64,000 bases of DNA. It comes from Poecilobothrus nobilitatus. Taxonomy: Eukaryota; Arthropoda; Insecta; Diptera; Dolichopodidae. Shown in pieces: positions 25,341 through 37,229 of this stretch (position 1 is the first letter of the stretch; the number at the start of each line of letters is the position of its first letter). The DNA lies in the NCBI GenBank assembly GCA_947095535.1, contig OX352774.1, positions 10,540,001 through 10,604,000 of the forward strand, in the 5' to 3' direction. A model generated the notes under the pieces. The model worked only from the letters and a program-made list of their open reading frames with translations. It did no database searches and was not told the DNA's origin. The position numbers and the translations under genes were made by a program.

Positions 25341-25656
25341 TATAGAATAATCAGCTGGGTTTTAATAATTGGTTAAGCTATAGTTTTTTTTTTTTTCAGA
25401 AAAAAGACTAACCATTTCCATATTAAACCTAGTAAAACTAAAGAAAAAAAAAATATATGTAAGTATCTATATACAAGTATATATATGTATAATGTAATAT
25501 TTACACAACATGTAATAAAATTCTATATTATATAAAAATTGATACATATATCAAAATGGTTTTTGGGTTAAATAAAACCTCAATTGTAGCTTTTTTATTT
25601 GAAAATAAAACTTTTTTTATTGAAAATGAAATTTTTTTTTTTAATTCCATATTTCG

Positions 25657-25829
25657 CCGGACCTCGGTGGTTTAGTGGGTAAAATACGCTGTAAACACCG
25701 AGAGAGTGTGAGTTCGAATAGTTATTCCCCCTTACGACATTTACAGCCACGCCTGAAAAGCAAAGGCTGTGTAATTCCTGTTTACATTTATGTGGCAGAG
25801 AAATGCACTAAAAAAAAAAAAAAAAAAAA
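25657..25829 (+). mobile_element. tRNA-derived SINE, family A, copy 2
   Basis: CCGGACCTCGGTGGTTTAGT, then TACGCTGTAAACACCGAG, GAGTTCGAATAG (B-box-like), CCCTTACGACATTTACAGCC and CATTTATGTGGCAGAG, then a run of about 20 A. It matches copy 1 throughout with a short deletion after the B box. The long A-tail suggests a comparatively recent insertion. The overlapping open frames at 25675-25902 and 25790-26017 merely read through the SINE. Confidence 0.8.
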
Positions 25830-26270
25830 TCTTTCGCTATTCGACATACTATTATGTTTTTCGATATTATGTTTTTCAACATTTTTTGTATTCAACATTT
25901 AGTTTTTCAATATTTTTTTTTTCGACATTTTCTTTTTTCAACCAATCAACCCATACATACCCTTCTATAATTTTATATTTATACATTCTTATGTACATAG
26001 TTTTAAATAAATTTTAAAAGCAGCCAGATGTAATATGAGTAAAATTATAGAAAATACACATAGGTGTGTTCAATTGAAAAATTAATGAATATTGGAGTTT
26101 ATAAACATCATAAACACATGTACGTAGATGCCTTTAACAATACCCTTGTTAATCAATATATGTACATTATATAACATTATTTTTAAGTGCAATAGGAAAT
26201 TTAATATTTTAAAGCTTTTAACACAAATTTTGTTATTTAATGTAATTATACATAGGCACAATGTATATAC

Positions 26271-26303
<33 letters not shown>

Positions 26304-27489
26304 CATATATACATATAGCTAATTATATTAAATTTTTGCAAATATATGAATATTATATATGTATAACAAAGAAAACGGCAGTAAATAACGGCCGTTTCAT
26401 GTTGTTAGTTAAGAATTAAATTCTGATTCTAAAATCGAAAATAAAAAATTATACTAAAATAAAATAAAATTTGCAGAAGTTGTTGTTTTACAATACAAAA
26501 AGAAAAAAAAAAGAAAGAAGAAAAATAGTTATTGTTTTGTATTAAACTATCGATCTTGTATGAATTGTATTGTTATTAACAACAAAAATGTCATTGACAT
26601 TTATTATTTTTTTAAATTTAAAACAGTGCGTTAAATTAAATTAAATTACAAAAAAAAACTTTAAATAAATTGTAAATATAGAATATATTCTATACATATA
26701 TTGAATATATGTCTTGCCTACCATAGATATATTACCCATAAATATAGTTAATGCAAAAAATATTTTTAGTCAATTTTAAGAAACAGTTGAGTGAATCGTG
26801 TTTATTGATTTGCTTTAATATTGCTTTAATTTTTTCAGAAATAGTTTCCTTAAGGTTAAAACAGTTTTATTTTATCACTTATTTTGTTATTTTACAAGTA
26901 ACAAATTTTTAATAACCTTAATTAAATCAAATTTTAATTTTAAAAACAAAATATATCAATTATTAAGCAATGGAACAAATACAAATACAACAATTTCAAA
27001 TCTCTTAAATGGAACTGGTTATTAAAAATTACTTTACATTATTTTCATAAGTTTAAACAGCAAGAGTGAACGAAATGATACATATATATTATAAAATGCA
27101 TATGCATATTTTTTTTTTGCGGAGTAGCTTAAGATAGGGAAGCATATAAAAAGAAAAGAGATGATTGTGCCTTCCTTCCCATCTATTTATAATATATCTA
27201 TGGTCCGGGTTCAGGTTGCGAGAGCAATTTATAGACACATTGCAAATTAGAGTATTGAGAGAATTCATAAAAAGCGACACAAGACAAAAGAGAGCGTAAA
27301 ATTTTTTTGGCATAAAAATATGTTTTAGAAAGTTCTTACTCATATTTAAGAAAATTAGAAGTTTCACTTCAAGATTTTTAACAAAAAGCGACACTTGACA
27401 AAAGTAAATTTAATAAACAAGATGTTTAGCAAAATTCCATTTTAACATTTAGAATAATTTTTTCGCATTCTCACACAAAAAAAAAATGA
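25830..27489. other. AT-rich DNA with microsatellites, no gene seen
   Basis: A TTTTTCGA/CAACATT-like degenerate repeat runs over about 25840-25940, and a TATA/CATA microsatellite at about 26262-26318. AAAAAGCGACAC..GACAAAAG occurs twice (about 27270 and 27383). The open frames 26082-26306, 26128-26322 and 27089-27394 are low complexity or unrecognised. Confidence 0.5.
26262..26318. repeat. TA/CATA microsatellite
   Basis: Alternating TATATA and TACATATATA units over about 57 bp. It produces the YIYIYI-like reading frames on both strands here, which are not genes. Confidence 0.85.
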
Positions 27490-27905
27490 GTACTTAAAGT
27501 GATGGAGGCTGTCGCCATCAAACCTCTGTTAAAGCAACTTATTTTAACCCTGATATTTCTTTTCTTGTCCATTTCACTTCGCGAGGGGAGCATAGTAGGG
27601 CTTCCATTTGGCATTTCCATCTCACACGGTTTCCTGCTGATGTTTTTGCATTGTCCCATGTGAGGTTACACTGGCTGAGTTCGTTTATTACGGTGCGTCT
27701 CCAGGTGTTACTTGGACGCTCGCGTCTTCTGCTTTCTTGGGGGTTCCACTCCAGGATCATGCGACTTATGTTGTACTGGTGTTTCCTTAGCGTATGGCCT
27801 ATCCACCTCCATGTTTTCCTTCTTAATTGCAGTATGGGTTCCTCTCCTGTAAGTCCCCATAGATCTTCGTTGTTTATTTTGAGCGGCCATTTAACACTGA
27901 TATAA
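27480..27905 (-). pseudogene. 5'-truncated RTE/CR1-like LINE, well-preserved C-terminus
   Basis: One minus-strand frame stays open from about 27893 to the stop at 27539. It reads WPLKINNEDLW, then RRKTWRWIGHTLRKHQ, EWNPQESRRRERPSNTWRR, and RVRWKCQMEALLCSPRE. These are the hallmark C-terminal blocks of RTE/CR1-like non-LTR retrotransposon reverse transcriptases ('WIGHTLRK', 'WNPQGKRRRGRP..TWRR', 'DRVRW...ALCSpR'). About 60 bp of 3' UTR and a T-rich (A-rich on the element strand) end follow. Only the last ~120 residues of a normally much larger protein are present, so it is inactive. It is much less AT-rich than its flanks and has an uninterrupted frame, indicating a younger insertion than the relics at 16.6 and 18.5 kb. 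Confidence 0.8.
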
Positions 27906-28639
27906 TTAACTCTAAAATCGCCTTTTATAATTATTAATTTTTACACAGGTACACATTCAACAGTAAAACATTTCATTTCAATCTGTTCTAAATAAAATAA
28001 AATAGAAAAGTTTGGAAAGTGTCCAATATTTTGTAAAAGTTTGTCAAAAGTAAAATGTTAAAAAATAACAATTTTCGAAGTACATATGTGCATATATATA
28101 TTCAATTAGTACAAGTAATATGAATAAGTTATTTTTCCATCAGCCTTTTTGCAAAATAAAAGTTTGCAAAAGTTGACAATTTGATAAATATAGTATTCGG
28201 CGAAATAGAAGTTTACAAAACAGAATTTGATAACACTGAACCGCTCTCATATTCTATTCAGGCAAGTAAAGACTTAACATAACTAATAATAATAAATAAA
28301 ACAAGAAATTATATTGTTCATTCAGGTTCCTTTATTTGTACCGCGAAGGACCAAATTTCGTATTATAAATTTTTAACATTTTTTACAATTTATACATAAT
28401 TTATACTTTACTCTTTTCAAAGACATTTTTTATTAATTTATTCAACTTATATTGTTATTTACATTTTTTATAATATTTTATTTATTTTTATTCTCAAATT
28501 TCAAAAAAATTATTTTCCATAATACTTATATGAAAACTTTTGTTATTAATAGAAGTTAAATACAATCTGCAGACTGCAGAAATATATGTTTCACTGCATT
28601 ACACCAATTCTTTTCGAAACTTCAACCTATCTAAATTGT
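27906..28639. other. AT-rich non-coding DNA, no gene seen
   Basis: Loose repetition of 'AAAAGTTTGCAAAA'-type strings near 28035-28215; otherwise nothing recognised. Confidence 0.5.
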
Positions 28640-28689
28640 TCTGCTAAAAATTGTCCTAACAACCTCGTACAAAAACCATTGGTTAATAT

Positions 28690-29022
28690 AATCTTCTACT
28701 TGTTTTACAAAACTGCACACCGATATCAATAAGCAAAAAGGACCATTTGAAGTTCCTACATGAGACTTGGGTATAAAATACACAAGAATTCGGTTATGCG
28801 ACACATAAACACTTTTTTGCTAAGGCAGATAAATGGCAACCATGCCTTCACTGCAACGAACCTAGAATGATAAAGCACTCTCTAATTGAATACCAAACCA
28901 ACTGGAGCTTTAACAACCACTATCAAAATACTCCAATTAAAGCACTAATACTAAACTCAGACTTCAAAAAGCAGCATATTAAACAGCTGCTCTTGCACCA
29001 TAGAATCTGGTGCGAAATATAA
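28690..29022 (+). pseudogene. Jockey/I-type LINE relic with zinc-knuckle tail
   Basis: The frame ending at the TAA of 29020-29022 reads KADKWQPCLHCNEPRMIKHS, continuing LIEY and, later, HIKQLLLHHRIWCEI. The C-x2-C-x8-H spacing with a following aromatic residue is the C-terminal zinc-binding signature of jockey/I/R1-type LINE ORF2 proteins ('CP.C....T..H.L..C..Y'); the last cysteine is replaced by glutamate here. Upstream of about 28790 the frame is interrupted. It is a different family from the 4.2 kb and 27.5 kb relics. Confidence 0.6.
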
Positions 29023-30717
29023 AAGAAGCATACAAAATGAAACATCAGCCAAATACATGCATACATTAAGCAAATAAAATATAACTATACCAATTAATTG
29101 AATGTAAAAAATAACTAGAAAAAAATTTAAAAAATATAACTAAACTCAAACCTGTCAGACCTTAATATTCCCAAAAGAAAACGGGGTTTTAATACCTTTA
29201 ATATCTTTAAATATAACCCAATACCTTTAAATAAAATATAACTATATAATCCAATACAGAGTTTTAGACAAAAGTATGGCTTAAAAAAAAGAGTTGTGAA
29301 AAGACAAACACAATAAATCCTAAATTTCATTCAGTACATTCATGACATCAGTATGCAAAATAATTCTTAAATACATATATTGTACATTTTTAATAATAAA
29401 TCACTTTTCGAATATCCGAAGTCCTTGAAATGATTTTTTGATTTTTTTTAAATTGTTTATATTTCAATATAAAAATTTAGAAAAATCTCCCATCCTCTCC
29501 AAAACATTGTAAATTTCAATAAAGGTAAATGTATAAAAGAAAAAATTGTATTCTTCATCGTAAGTCGTAACACTAGAAGACACATGACATGTTTAAAGTT
29601 ACAGTACCTAATGATGTTATTAAAAGATCCTATAAATATGCAATAAATTTTTGCGTTTTTCTTTTGTGCGACTATGGTCACCGAGTATTGTGAGTTTGTA
29701 GCGATCATTATGTGTCATTTACCGATAGAAAATCATGGAGTCAGAATGAGTACTACTTACAACACAAACTTTAGAAGCTGCAAAAAGAAAGAGATTAGGG
29801 ACGATCTTTATCCATTTTTCTGCAAATGATTGGCCCTATAGCTAGAGTCAAATTTAAAATCAGTAATCCAAAAGTAGAATTGAAGAACTATTTTTATATC
29901 TAAACTCTAAGGAGTGTTGATAAGTATAGTTGATAATTATCTAGTTTGCGCTATTTTTGCTCTCGAAGATTGATTTCTAAAGAACAGTTATGTAAACCAA
30001 TAAAAAAATGAATCATAAACTAAATATAAATTATTTTTAAATATTATAGCATTAAAGAAAAACTTTTCCTTTTTTTCTATCGAAAGATGTTTTAATCGTA
30101 GTTTTGTAAATGTACCTTTAATCATCATGTTTATACGCAAATTATCCCAATTAATTCATTGATTCATTTAAAATTAAAAATAAAAAAAAATTTAAATCGG
30201 GGTAATTTTTATCATAAAATTTTATTGTTCTATCTAAAATCAAAAAAGAATTAAAATACAATGGCAAAAATTTGTGAAATAGATGATTATAAAGAAAACT
30301 AAGGAAATTGGTAATAAGTCTTTTTGTGAAGTGTCCCTTTTCTTAAAAGTCGTTTTGCTAATTTTCTCTTTTGTTAAAATTCATTTTGCAACATTTTTGT
30401 TTTTATTAAAAGATTTTTTACAATAAGTATTTTTTTATCAAATGAGGCATTAAGGCAAAATGTGTTTTTGCGAACTGGATTTAGACATACTGGGATACTC
30501 CCATTTTTGTTTTTGCATACATATATTATATTATACATTTATTTATTTATTTATTTATTTATATTAATATTACATACATAAATGTAATGCAATATTATTG
30601 AACCATCGGCTACCAAGGCCATTATAGGTTTTTATACTATTACTAAATTATATACACACTAATATTATTTATTTTGTTTATATTATATTATATACTATAT
30701 ATTTACATTATATTTAG
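29023..30717. other. AT-rich DNA, one less AT-rich unassigned patch
   Basis: 29560-29830 is less AT-rich than its surroundings but no conserved frame could be recognised on either strand (minus frame 29457-29708 has no known motif). Short loose repeats of 'TTTTGCNANNTTT' type lie at 30340-30460, and a TTTA microsatellite at about 30539-30562. Confidence 0.45.
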
Positions 30718-30830
30718 TCGTAAGGGGGGTATGTAAAGAAAAAAAAACACTTACGACCTGTGCAGGGATCGAACCCACACTCTTTCGGTTAATACGCCAC
30801 ACGCCTATCCATTAGGTTACCGAAGCCCCT
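30718..30830 (-). mobile_element. Truncated tRNA-derived SINE related to family A
   Basis: Read on the minus strand: GGGGCTTCGGTAACCTAATG, GATAGGCGTGTGGCG, then GAGTGTGGGTTCGATCCCTG (a strong B-box-like motif), GGTCGTAAG, and CCCCCCTTACGAC, where homology to family A stops. The tRNA-like part is better preserved than in the other copies, with CCTAATGGATAGGCG recalling arginine tRNA. The absence of a proper acceptor stem and the SINE-specific CCTTACGAC block argue against a tRNA gene. Confidence 0.6.
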
Positions 30831-31619
30831 ATACATTATACATGTTTACATTAGAAAGTAAAAATGTTAAATAAATTTTTTGAAAAAATATTAAAAACTT
30901 TTCTTAATAGGGGCAATGATAAATACAAAAAAATTAACTTCTATTTATAGTGACACAGATAATTTGAACCAAAGAAAACAATTAATTGTAAAATATTATT
31001 TTGAAGGGTTTGCAATTTCGGAGTAATTTAAAAAAAATTATTTAATACAAACCAATTTTCTGTTATACTTTTTTTAAGAAAAAAAAAAATTAAGAAACAA
31101 ATTGCAAAATATTTAAAAAAAAAACTTTTATTTTAATTTTGTGAATTTATTCCGTTTTTTACGGAGTTATCTCAAAAGAATTGCGGAGTTATTCATTATT
31201 AGATTGCGAAATTATTCTATTTCTTGATGCGGAATAATTTCATGATGAGTTATTTTATGTTGTAAAAAACTACAACTTAAAAATTTAAAAAAAAAACGTT
31301 AATTATAATTTTAAAAAGGCTCCTGAAAGAAATTGAAGCCATAAAAGATGTATGACATTCTTTTCTTAACAGATTATTTGATCATCCTATATATGAAGCT
31401 TAAAATTGAATAATTCCATCCAAATTTTGTACAGATTTAAACAAATAATTTTTTATTGCTAAATCGAATTCTTTAATCGGTGTATTGAAATAAATAAAAA
31501 TAAAATATAATGGATTGGCTCGATTAATTGTTAACTACATACATACATACATAGTTATAAGATAGCTTTAAATTTTAGTTATATGTATTATTTTTGAAAT
31601 TCTTTCTTACATATGGGAT
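30831..31619. other. AT-rich non-coding DNA
   Basis: A loose repeat of CGGAGTTAT / CGAAATTATT / CGGAATAATTT lies at 31160-31240. No gene recognised. Confidence 0.5.
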
Positions 31620-31838
31620 TGTTTGTTTCAATTTGGCTTGTAATGTTTTGTGCTCGAAAATTCGGTTCATCGAATTCGTTCCTGCAAAAGAAGTCGTGGA
31701 GGCCATTTGAATGACGTTTTATTCAGAGCTTAATTGTATCGATTATACTTCACATTAAATAAAAAACATTTGAATTTTCTTAACAATTAGTGTGTTTTTT
31801 TTTGAAAAGAAATCATATCACTCAAATTGGAAAACCCT
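31620..31838 (+). mobile_element. 3' part of a mariner-type element, copy 2
   Basis: From about 31660 the sequence matches the second element of this family (41694-41857) nearly base for base. It includes a frame reading HRIRSCKRSRGGHLNDVLF, the extreme C-terminus of an IS630/Tc1/mariner-type transposase, with stop, then about 90 bp to the terminal inverted repeat TCACTCAAATTGGAAAACCC and TA. The 5' half is missing or too diverged to see. Inactive. Confidence 0.65.
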
Positions 31839-31984
31839 ATACAATCTGACAGGAAAACTTCCCCAGTCTTTCCCTTTCGGCTGTGTCTGTATTCTTAAAT
31901 CTAACATTTTGATATTATTTTGGTTTTTTAAGTAAATATTTTAAATTAATTTTATATTATTGCGTTTTTCGTTTAGATGTTCTT

Positions 31985-32165
31985 CTATTCTATTACTATT
32001 CTTTCCAGGTCTTCTAGTCTATTAATTTTTGAGGGTTGGTTGTGTGGTTTTGTATATATATCTGATTCGCACAGCTGGTTTTGTTTGGTTCGGCAAAAGG
32101 TACATGTAGGCTGGTCTGTGTTGTTGAAAATGTAGGAATGGGCGGCTAAGGTCTTCTCCTAGATA
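31985..32165 (-). pseudogene. Possible LINE tail relic
   Basis: The minus frame reads AAHSYIFNNTDQPTCTFCRT, then later INRLEDLERIVIE and a stop. The 'THSYlf...pTC.FC' pattern with C-x2-C resembles the zinc-knuckle entry of jockey/R1-type LINE proteins. The downstream histidine and cysteine of the knuckle cannot be identified, so the call is tentative. Confidence 0.35.
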
Positions 32166-34800
32166 TAATATTCAATTTTTTATTAAAAATAAAAAAATTT
32201 AATGTAACAAAAACAGGACTTCTGCTTTTCCAGAATTGGATTTTATTTATCACTTATCTGAAGTTTTATATATCACTAAAAAAGTAACTAACAAAACTCT
32301 TTAGAATCCAAAAATTAAAACACTTTCCTAATAAATATAGTATCTATACTTTAAAAGCGTCCTCAGATGTAAGATGAACACTGAAATTACAACAAAAATC
32401 AGAACCAACGATTCTGATCATTTGACAATCAGAAAGGGAGAGTAAAAAATTCCTCATGACTTGGTCGAACAAACTAGAGAATAAGAGATAAGAAAATTCC
32501 ATTTATGAAATTGAAAATTAGGCGAAAAATTTATGAAATTGCAAATTAGACGGTATAAAAATAAGAATAAGTGTTAAACGAACTTCTTACTATGGTACTG
32601 GGGTACTGGTAAATTATTTTATGAAAAACGAATAGAAATTTTAAGATTCGAAAAAAAAGTTGAGAAATAGATTAAAACTTTATGCTATAAATACATTTCT
32701 TTGCTTGTACCTTACTACTAGGATACGAACTCAGATAAGAACACATTACAAGTTGGTTTTTTTTTTTTATATACATTAATATTTAGTTTTCCATTAAATT
32801 TACACTGTCTACAACAAAACTTTTATTTCCATAAACATAATATTATTCACGTATATTATAGGTTTGCGAATACCATTCCTTTTCAATTTAAAATCGGGAA
32901 AAAAAATAACTTCTTTGTTTAAATAATTTCCTTTTTAAAAACAAAATATTTGTAATGGACACCTTGAATGAAACAAAAAAAAAAAAAAAAAACTGCGCAA
33001 AAAATTTTATGCGAATAAAACAATGACAAAATCTATACGAAAATAAGTCGTTTAATTCAAATAACTGAATATGGGTACTTTATTTAATTAATTGAGAGTT
33101 ATATTCCTTACATAGATACACACTGGACACTTTTGAGTCATTTTCTAAAAAAAAAAAACAATAAAACAAAAGGTTTTCACTTCCCATTTTTGGCATTTTA
33201 ATTTTTCTCTATTTTAATCAAATAATAAACTTCAATGATTTTTTTTTTTTTTTAATGCTGAATTGAAATTTTGACTTATATAGTATTTTTCTGCTATTTC
33301 TTTAGTGTTAGATCCTTTAAAAGTCATATACCTAGTCTTTGTTTTATTTGTTAACTCTTTGTGTTTTCAAATTTTCACCATTGTGTACATTGTATGTACA
33401 TACCCACTTAGTTTCTATATATCAATTGACACGAAAAGTTTATAGTTGTCACTTCAGGAAAATCAGCTAATCCATAAAACAAAGTATATACATACATAAG
33501 TACCATTATCAATTATTAAGAGTAGAACAACAATAACTTTAGATGTAGACAAGTTGTATTTTTTTTTATCGGACTCAAGTTGAATTAAAAGTTATAGAAT
33601 ATAAGATAAAATCAATAAAAAACAAAAAAACAGTTTTAATGAAAATTTAAAATAAAATAAGCAGATAATAGATGCAAAATGAAAAAGGAAATACAATAAA
33701 AATAAAAAGTTATACTATTTCATTGTTTTAAAATTTTCATCTTAAGTAAAAAAAATATTTTCTACATGCCAACTAAAACAAAGCCAAACTTATGTATATA
33801 TACATATTGTATGTATGAATAAAGGTATTCAATTAATTGACGTTCTAATAAATAATAGAATTACTCATACTTTTTAAATTATAGTTAAACTAAAGGTAAA
33901 GTCATACATTTTAATATAGGAAAAATATCTTTGTTCAACTCGTAGTTTATTTTTTTTTTGAACAAAATGAAAGAACACTTATACAACATAATGTATGTCT
34001 TTCAGGACCTATTACTATGACATTTCGTTGAAAATTAACAATTTTTATATTTTAATAAAATACTTTTCAAAACTAAGATAGCGTATCATATTTACGTATC
34101 TAACTATTTACCGTATATAATTTTTATATACAACAATGCTGTTGTAGTTCATATTTAATCTTGTAAGAGTAAATCAATTTAAATAACATTTATCTGTATC
34201 AAGATATTCTAATCGATTAATGATTACAAGAACAATTATATATAAAAAGGATATCATTATACTTTTTTTGAAAAATCAAGATCACATTTATACTAAAACA
34301 TCAATGCATTAAAATTATATATTTATCCCTCCTTAATTTTCCTTTTAGGCTGAAGCACAATTTTATGTTTTAAATTAAGTAAATTGTTAAAGTTCTATTA
34401 TTTTAAAAATTTAAATGATATTGAAAGAAACCTTAAATTACAAAAAAAAAAAATTTAACTGAATGTGACTTAAATATGATTTAAAGAAAAAATTTTTGTT
34501 TAGTTTTTTTTCAATTTTTATAAGTCTTTTAGCGTTATTTTTAAGTCAAAAGGATATCTAACGATCCTATTTTTAAGCTTTTGATTTAACATAGTAATTA
34601 TTAACCGAATAATATAATATAACCTATTTCAAAATTTATATTCAATAGTAAATTTTAATATTCTTGTTTAATTTATTAAAGTTAAAAACAAAATGGAAAT
34701 TGTTAAAAAAAAATTAAAACAATAAACATAAATTTTTAAAAAAGAAATTTTATATAACTTTAAAAACAAATATTTTCTTTTTTTGTTTTGTTATTTTTTT
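32166..34800. other. AT-rich non-coding DNA, no gene seen
   Basis: No conserved frame, terminal repeat or RNA gene recognised. It contains many A/T homopolymers. Confidence 0.6.
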
Positions 34801-34817
34801 GTTTTTTGTTTTTTTTT

Positions 34818-34823
34818 TTTATT
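34818..34823 (-). terminator. SAM50 polyadenylation signal (AATAAA)
   Basis: AATAAA on the minus strand, about 66 bp after the SAM50 stop codon and followed by an A-rich stretch. A reasonable cleavage signal for a short 3' UTR. Confidence 0.5.
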
Positions 34824-34888
34824 AGTTGTAACAAGTTCTAACAAAAATATATAATCTAAATGCTCTTAACTCGTTTTACTCATAAAAT

Positions 34889-36287
34889 TTAAATAAAATC
34901 GCAACCAATTCCAAATTGAAAACCCCTACATACTCGGTCACCTTTTTCTTTATCAATTGGTATGCAATAATTTACTTCAATTCGTGCTTGATTTGCAAAT
35001 CTATATGCTAAACCAATACCAGCTGCACTTTTCATTTGATCGGTGGAGAACGAATTGCAATTGCCAAAATTATAAAAAAGATGTGTTCTGAAATTTTCAC
35101 TAAATCTTCCTAAGCTACTTCTAAAAGGTAATGGGGCCCAAAAATGCATACCTAAAATAAAAGCATATAATAATATAACAAATGTGTAATAAAAATAATT
35201 AATTACCAGATGCCCAATATGAATGTGCCCCGGCAGTATAGCCTTCTCGTTGTGGTCCAGCTCCACCCCATTGAAAACCACGTAATGACATTGGACCACC
35301 AAGATTAAATAAACTACTAATAGGTACAATAGCTGATCGTTTATCTTGTTGTATCATACCAAAACGTGAAGAAAATTGCATTGAACAACCCAATATTAAA
35401 GGAATATTAATTTCAAATTGCGTATTATTTAACATATAGCCAATGTTGCCACCAAGTCCACCTCCAGCAAATTCATTTGTTGTTTTCGCATAAACTCCGT
35501 AAGTTGGAAAAACATTATTATCTCTTCGATCATATTCCATAATATGACGAATTAGTGATGCCATCCTTGGTCCACACTGCTCCCTAATGAAAAATGGAGC
35601 ATTCTTTTTTAATAAAGATATTTCACGGAAAGAACTTTCATATTGAATTGAATGAAGTAATTCAACAGGCCATTCTGTATAGAAAGTTAAATCAGCCAGA
35701 ATCCCTAAATTTTGATTTTTGTAAGCACTAATAGGTACTGTGTTACTGTGACGAAATAGTGATAATGATATTTCTGGCCTATTATATATAAATCTCGTAT
35801 GATAAAATCCTTTACTCAATTTAAGAATTAAATCACTTGTCCTAAAATTACTATATGCACCTTGAAGAGTTAAACGTTCACCACGTCCAAATAAATTTGG
35901 ACTGGCAAGTTCAGTTTTAAACGAACCTTCATTTTGGCCAATTTCAGTACCAACAGAACCGACAAATCTAGATAGTTCTACACCTTCGAATGTTATTTGG
36001 TAACCGTTTGGAGTAGCCTTTTCACCACGACTAACGTCAATTTGAACTGAAATTTCTTTAAAAATACCCAAATCATTTAAGTACTGTCTTGCATTATTGA
36101 CTTCTATAATAACGTCTTGAAAATTTTTTGCTTTAAATAAATCATCAGCACTTCTTTTAACATAATCATCATATGTCCTTAATAATCCTTTGACAATGAC
36201 ACTGTCAACACGAGCAGGAATAGTTGATAAATCAGCTTCTTTTTGAAGTTTACGTGGTTTTTCTTGCTTTGCTGAAGCAGCACCCAT
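34889..36287 (-). CDS. SAM50: SAM50 / sorting and assembly machinery beta-barrel protein (two coding exons)
   Basis: Core subunit of the SAM complex, which inserts beta-barrel proteins into the mitochondrial outer membrane. Exon 36287-35207 begins MGAASAKQEKPRKLQ and carries a POTRA domain (about residues 25-105; VDSVIVKGLLRTYDDYV, LNDLGIFKEISVQID). The Omp85/D15 barrel follows, with LRGFQWGGAGPQREG at the conserved (G/L)RG(F/Y) lid-lock position. A 55-bp intron (35206-35152) has the donor GTAATT and an ATTTTAG acceptor. Splicing joins YWASG to MHFWAPLPFR and continues to GFQFGIGCDFI-stop at 34889. This gives about 447 residues, the usual family length. Without splicing the frame would end at WASGN, so the intron is well supported. 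The start lies 15 nt inside an exon whose acceptor AG is at 36304-36303, implying an upstream 5' UTR exon. It is head to head with Hsp83-A. Confidence 0.9.
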
Positions 36288-36301
36288 TCCTTTAAATTTA
36301 T

Positions 36302-37138
36302 CCTAAAAAAAAGCGCATAGTCAATATCTATATAAAAAATAAATTAATCTTAAGCGGAAAGCTATTAGAAATTTAAATGTTACGTTATCAAGTATTGATT
36401 AGTGTTCTAATTATAGCAAATTTCATCAGTGTTGAAGTAAATAAATAATAATTTCGCAAGTACATATATAATTTTTCGAAAGTAAACAAAAAAAAAAAGT
36501 GACTGAAAAGCAACGGTATAGAAACTTTATTAAAAAAAATTAAAAGATAATTAAATTTGATTTAATTTTACAAAAACTTACAAAGCAACGTCTTATGTAA
36601 AACTTTCAATGAACTTTTTCTATCAAAAAAAGTTTTAATATATTATTTAAATAGAAAAATGGCATAATAGTCTTAAATACGTTTTTACAACTATTTATTT
36701 TAATAGTTTTAAATTGCACAATAATTTTCTCTAAAAGTTTTTTTGGGTTTTATTTTACTTACAATTTAAATTATTAAATAACTGGTTGAATTTTTTTCCA
36801 TCGGCAATCACATTCTAAACAGACTACTTGTCAGCTGTCAGTTCAATGATTTTCTATTGTCAATATTTTATTTTGAAAATATATTAAATAGGGTTTTAAA
36901 TAAATCGATTACAAAATTTCGATTTATGTACTAAAATTAAATAAATTGAAATCTCAAACCTATCAAACCATTAAAATGAAATTTTAAACCACTTTTCACA
37001 GTTTGAGTTTTACTGTTATACATAAAAATAAATAAAATATATTTGTCCTAGTCATTCTCATATGATTTTTCAAATTTTTGCTTTTTGCCTCTTTCTAGGA
37101 AATTTGACAGTGACATTATAATATAAAACAGCGTTGGG
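36302..37138. promoter_or_regulatory. Shared upstream region between SAM50 and Hsp83-A
   Basis: Head-to-head intergenic DNA. On the SAM50 side, GTAAGT donors on the minus strand at about 36575 and about 36764 are candidates for the end of a 5' UTR exon. A palindromic CAGCTG within TTGTCAGCTGTCAGTTCA lies near 36829-36846, where SAM50 transcription could begin; this is inference. An ATCGATTA site lies near 36903. No coding frame. Confidence 0.4.
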
Positions 37139-37156
37139 GAAACTTCGTGAATTTTG
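37139..37156 (+). promoter_or_regulatory. Distal heat-shock element of Hsp83-A
   Basis: GAAacTTCgtGAAttTTG: three perfect and one imperfect alternating 5-bp units in the correct phase for heat-shock factor trimers. It sits about 35 bp upstream of the main array. Confidence 0.7.
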
Positions 37157-37187
37157 TAATAATCAATACCAAAGTTTCCGGGCAGTA

Positions 37188-37219
37188 TTCTAGAATTTTC
37201 GGGAATTTTTTAGAAATTC
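37188..37219 (+). promoter_or_regulatory. Heat-shock element array of Hsp83-A
   Basis: Alternating units TTC-GAA-TTC-GAA-TTT-GAA-TTC at 5-bp spacing with one shortened step near the end: at least six good units of the nGAAn pattern bound by heat-shock factor. The array is immediately upstream of a TATA box. Drosophila Hsp83 has a comparable promoter-proximal HSE. Nothing similar was found upstream of the second Hsp83 copy. Confidence 0.85.
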
Positions 37220-37229
37220 TTTGTTTTCA

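Noticed and set aside
25790..26017. Two overlapping plus-strand open frames after the SINE
   Set aside because: They start within the SINE and run through its A-tail and a TTTTTCAACATT repeat; no coding signature.
26082..26322. Overlapping open frames on both strands with YIYIYI tracts
   Set aside because: Created by the TA/CATA microsatellite.
27708..27890. 60-residue minus frame rich in Lys/Arg, and a plus frame at 27651-27905
   Set aside because: Both are out-of-frame shadows of the LINE reverse-transcriptase tail, whose own frame gives the conserved WIGHTLRK and TWRR blocks.
30718..30830. Possible functional arginine-like tRNA on the minus strand
   Set aside because: A and B boxes are present but acceptor and anticodon arms do not pair properly, and the 3' side continues into the SINE family-A body.
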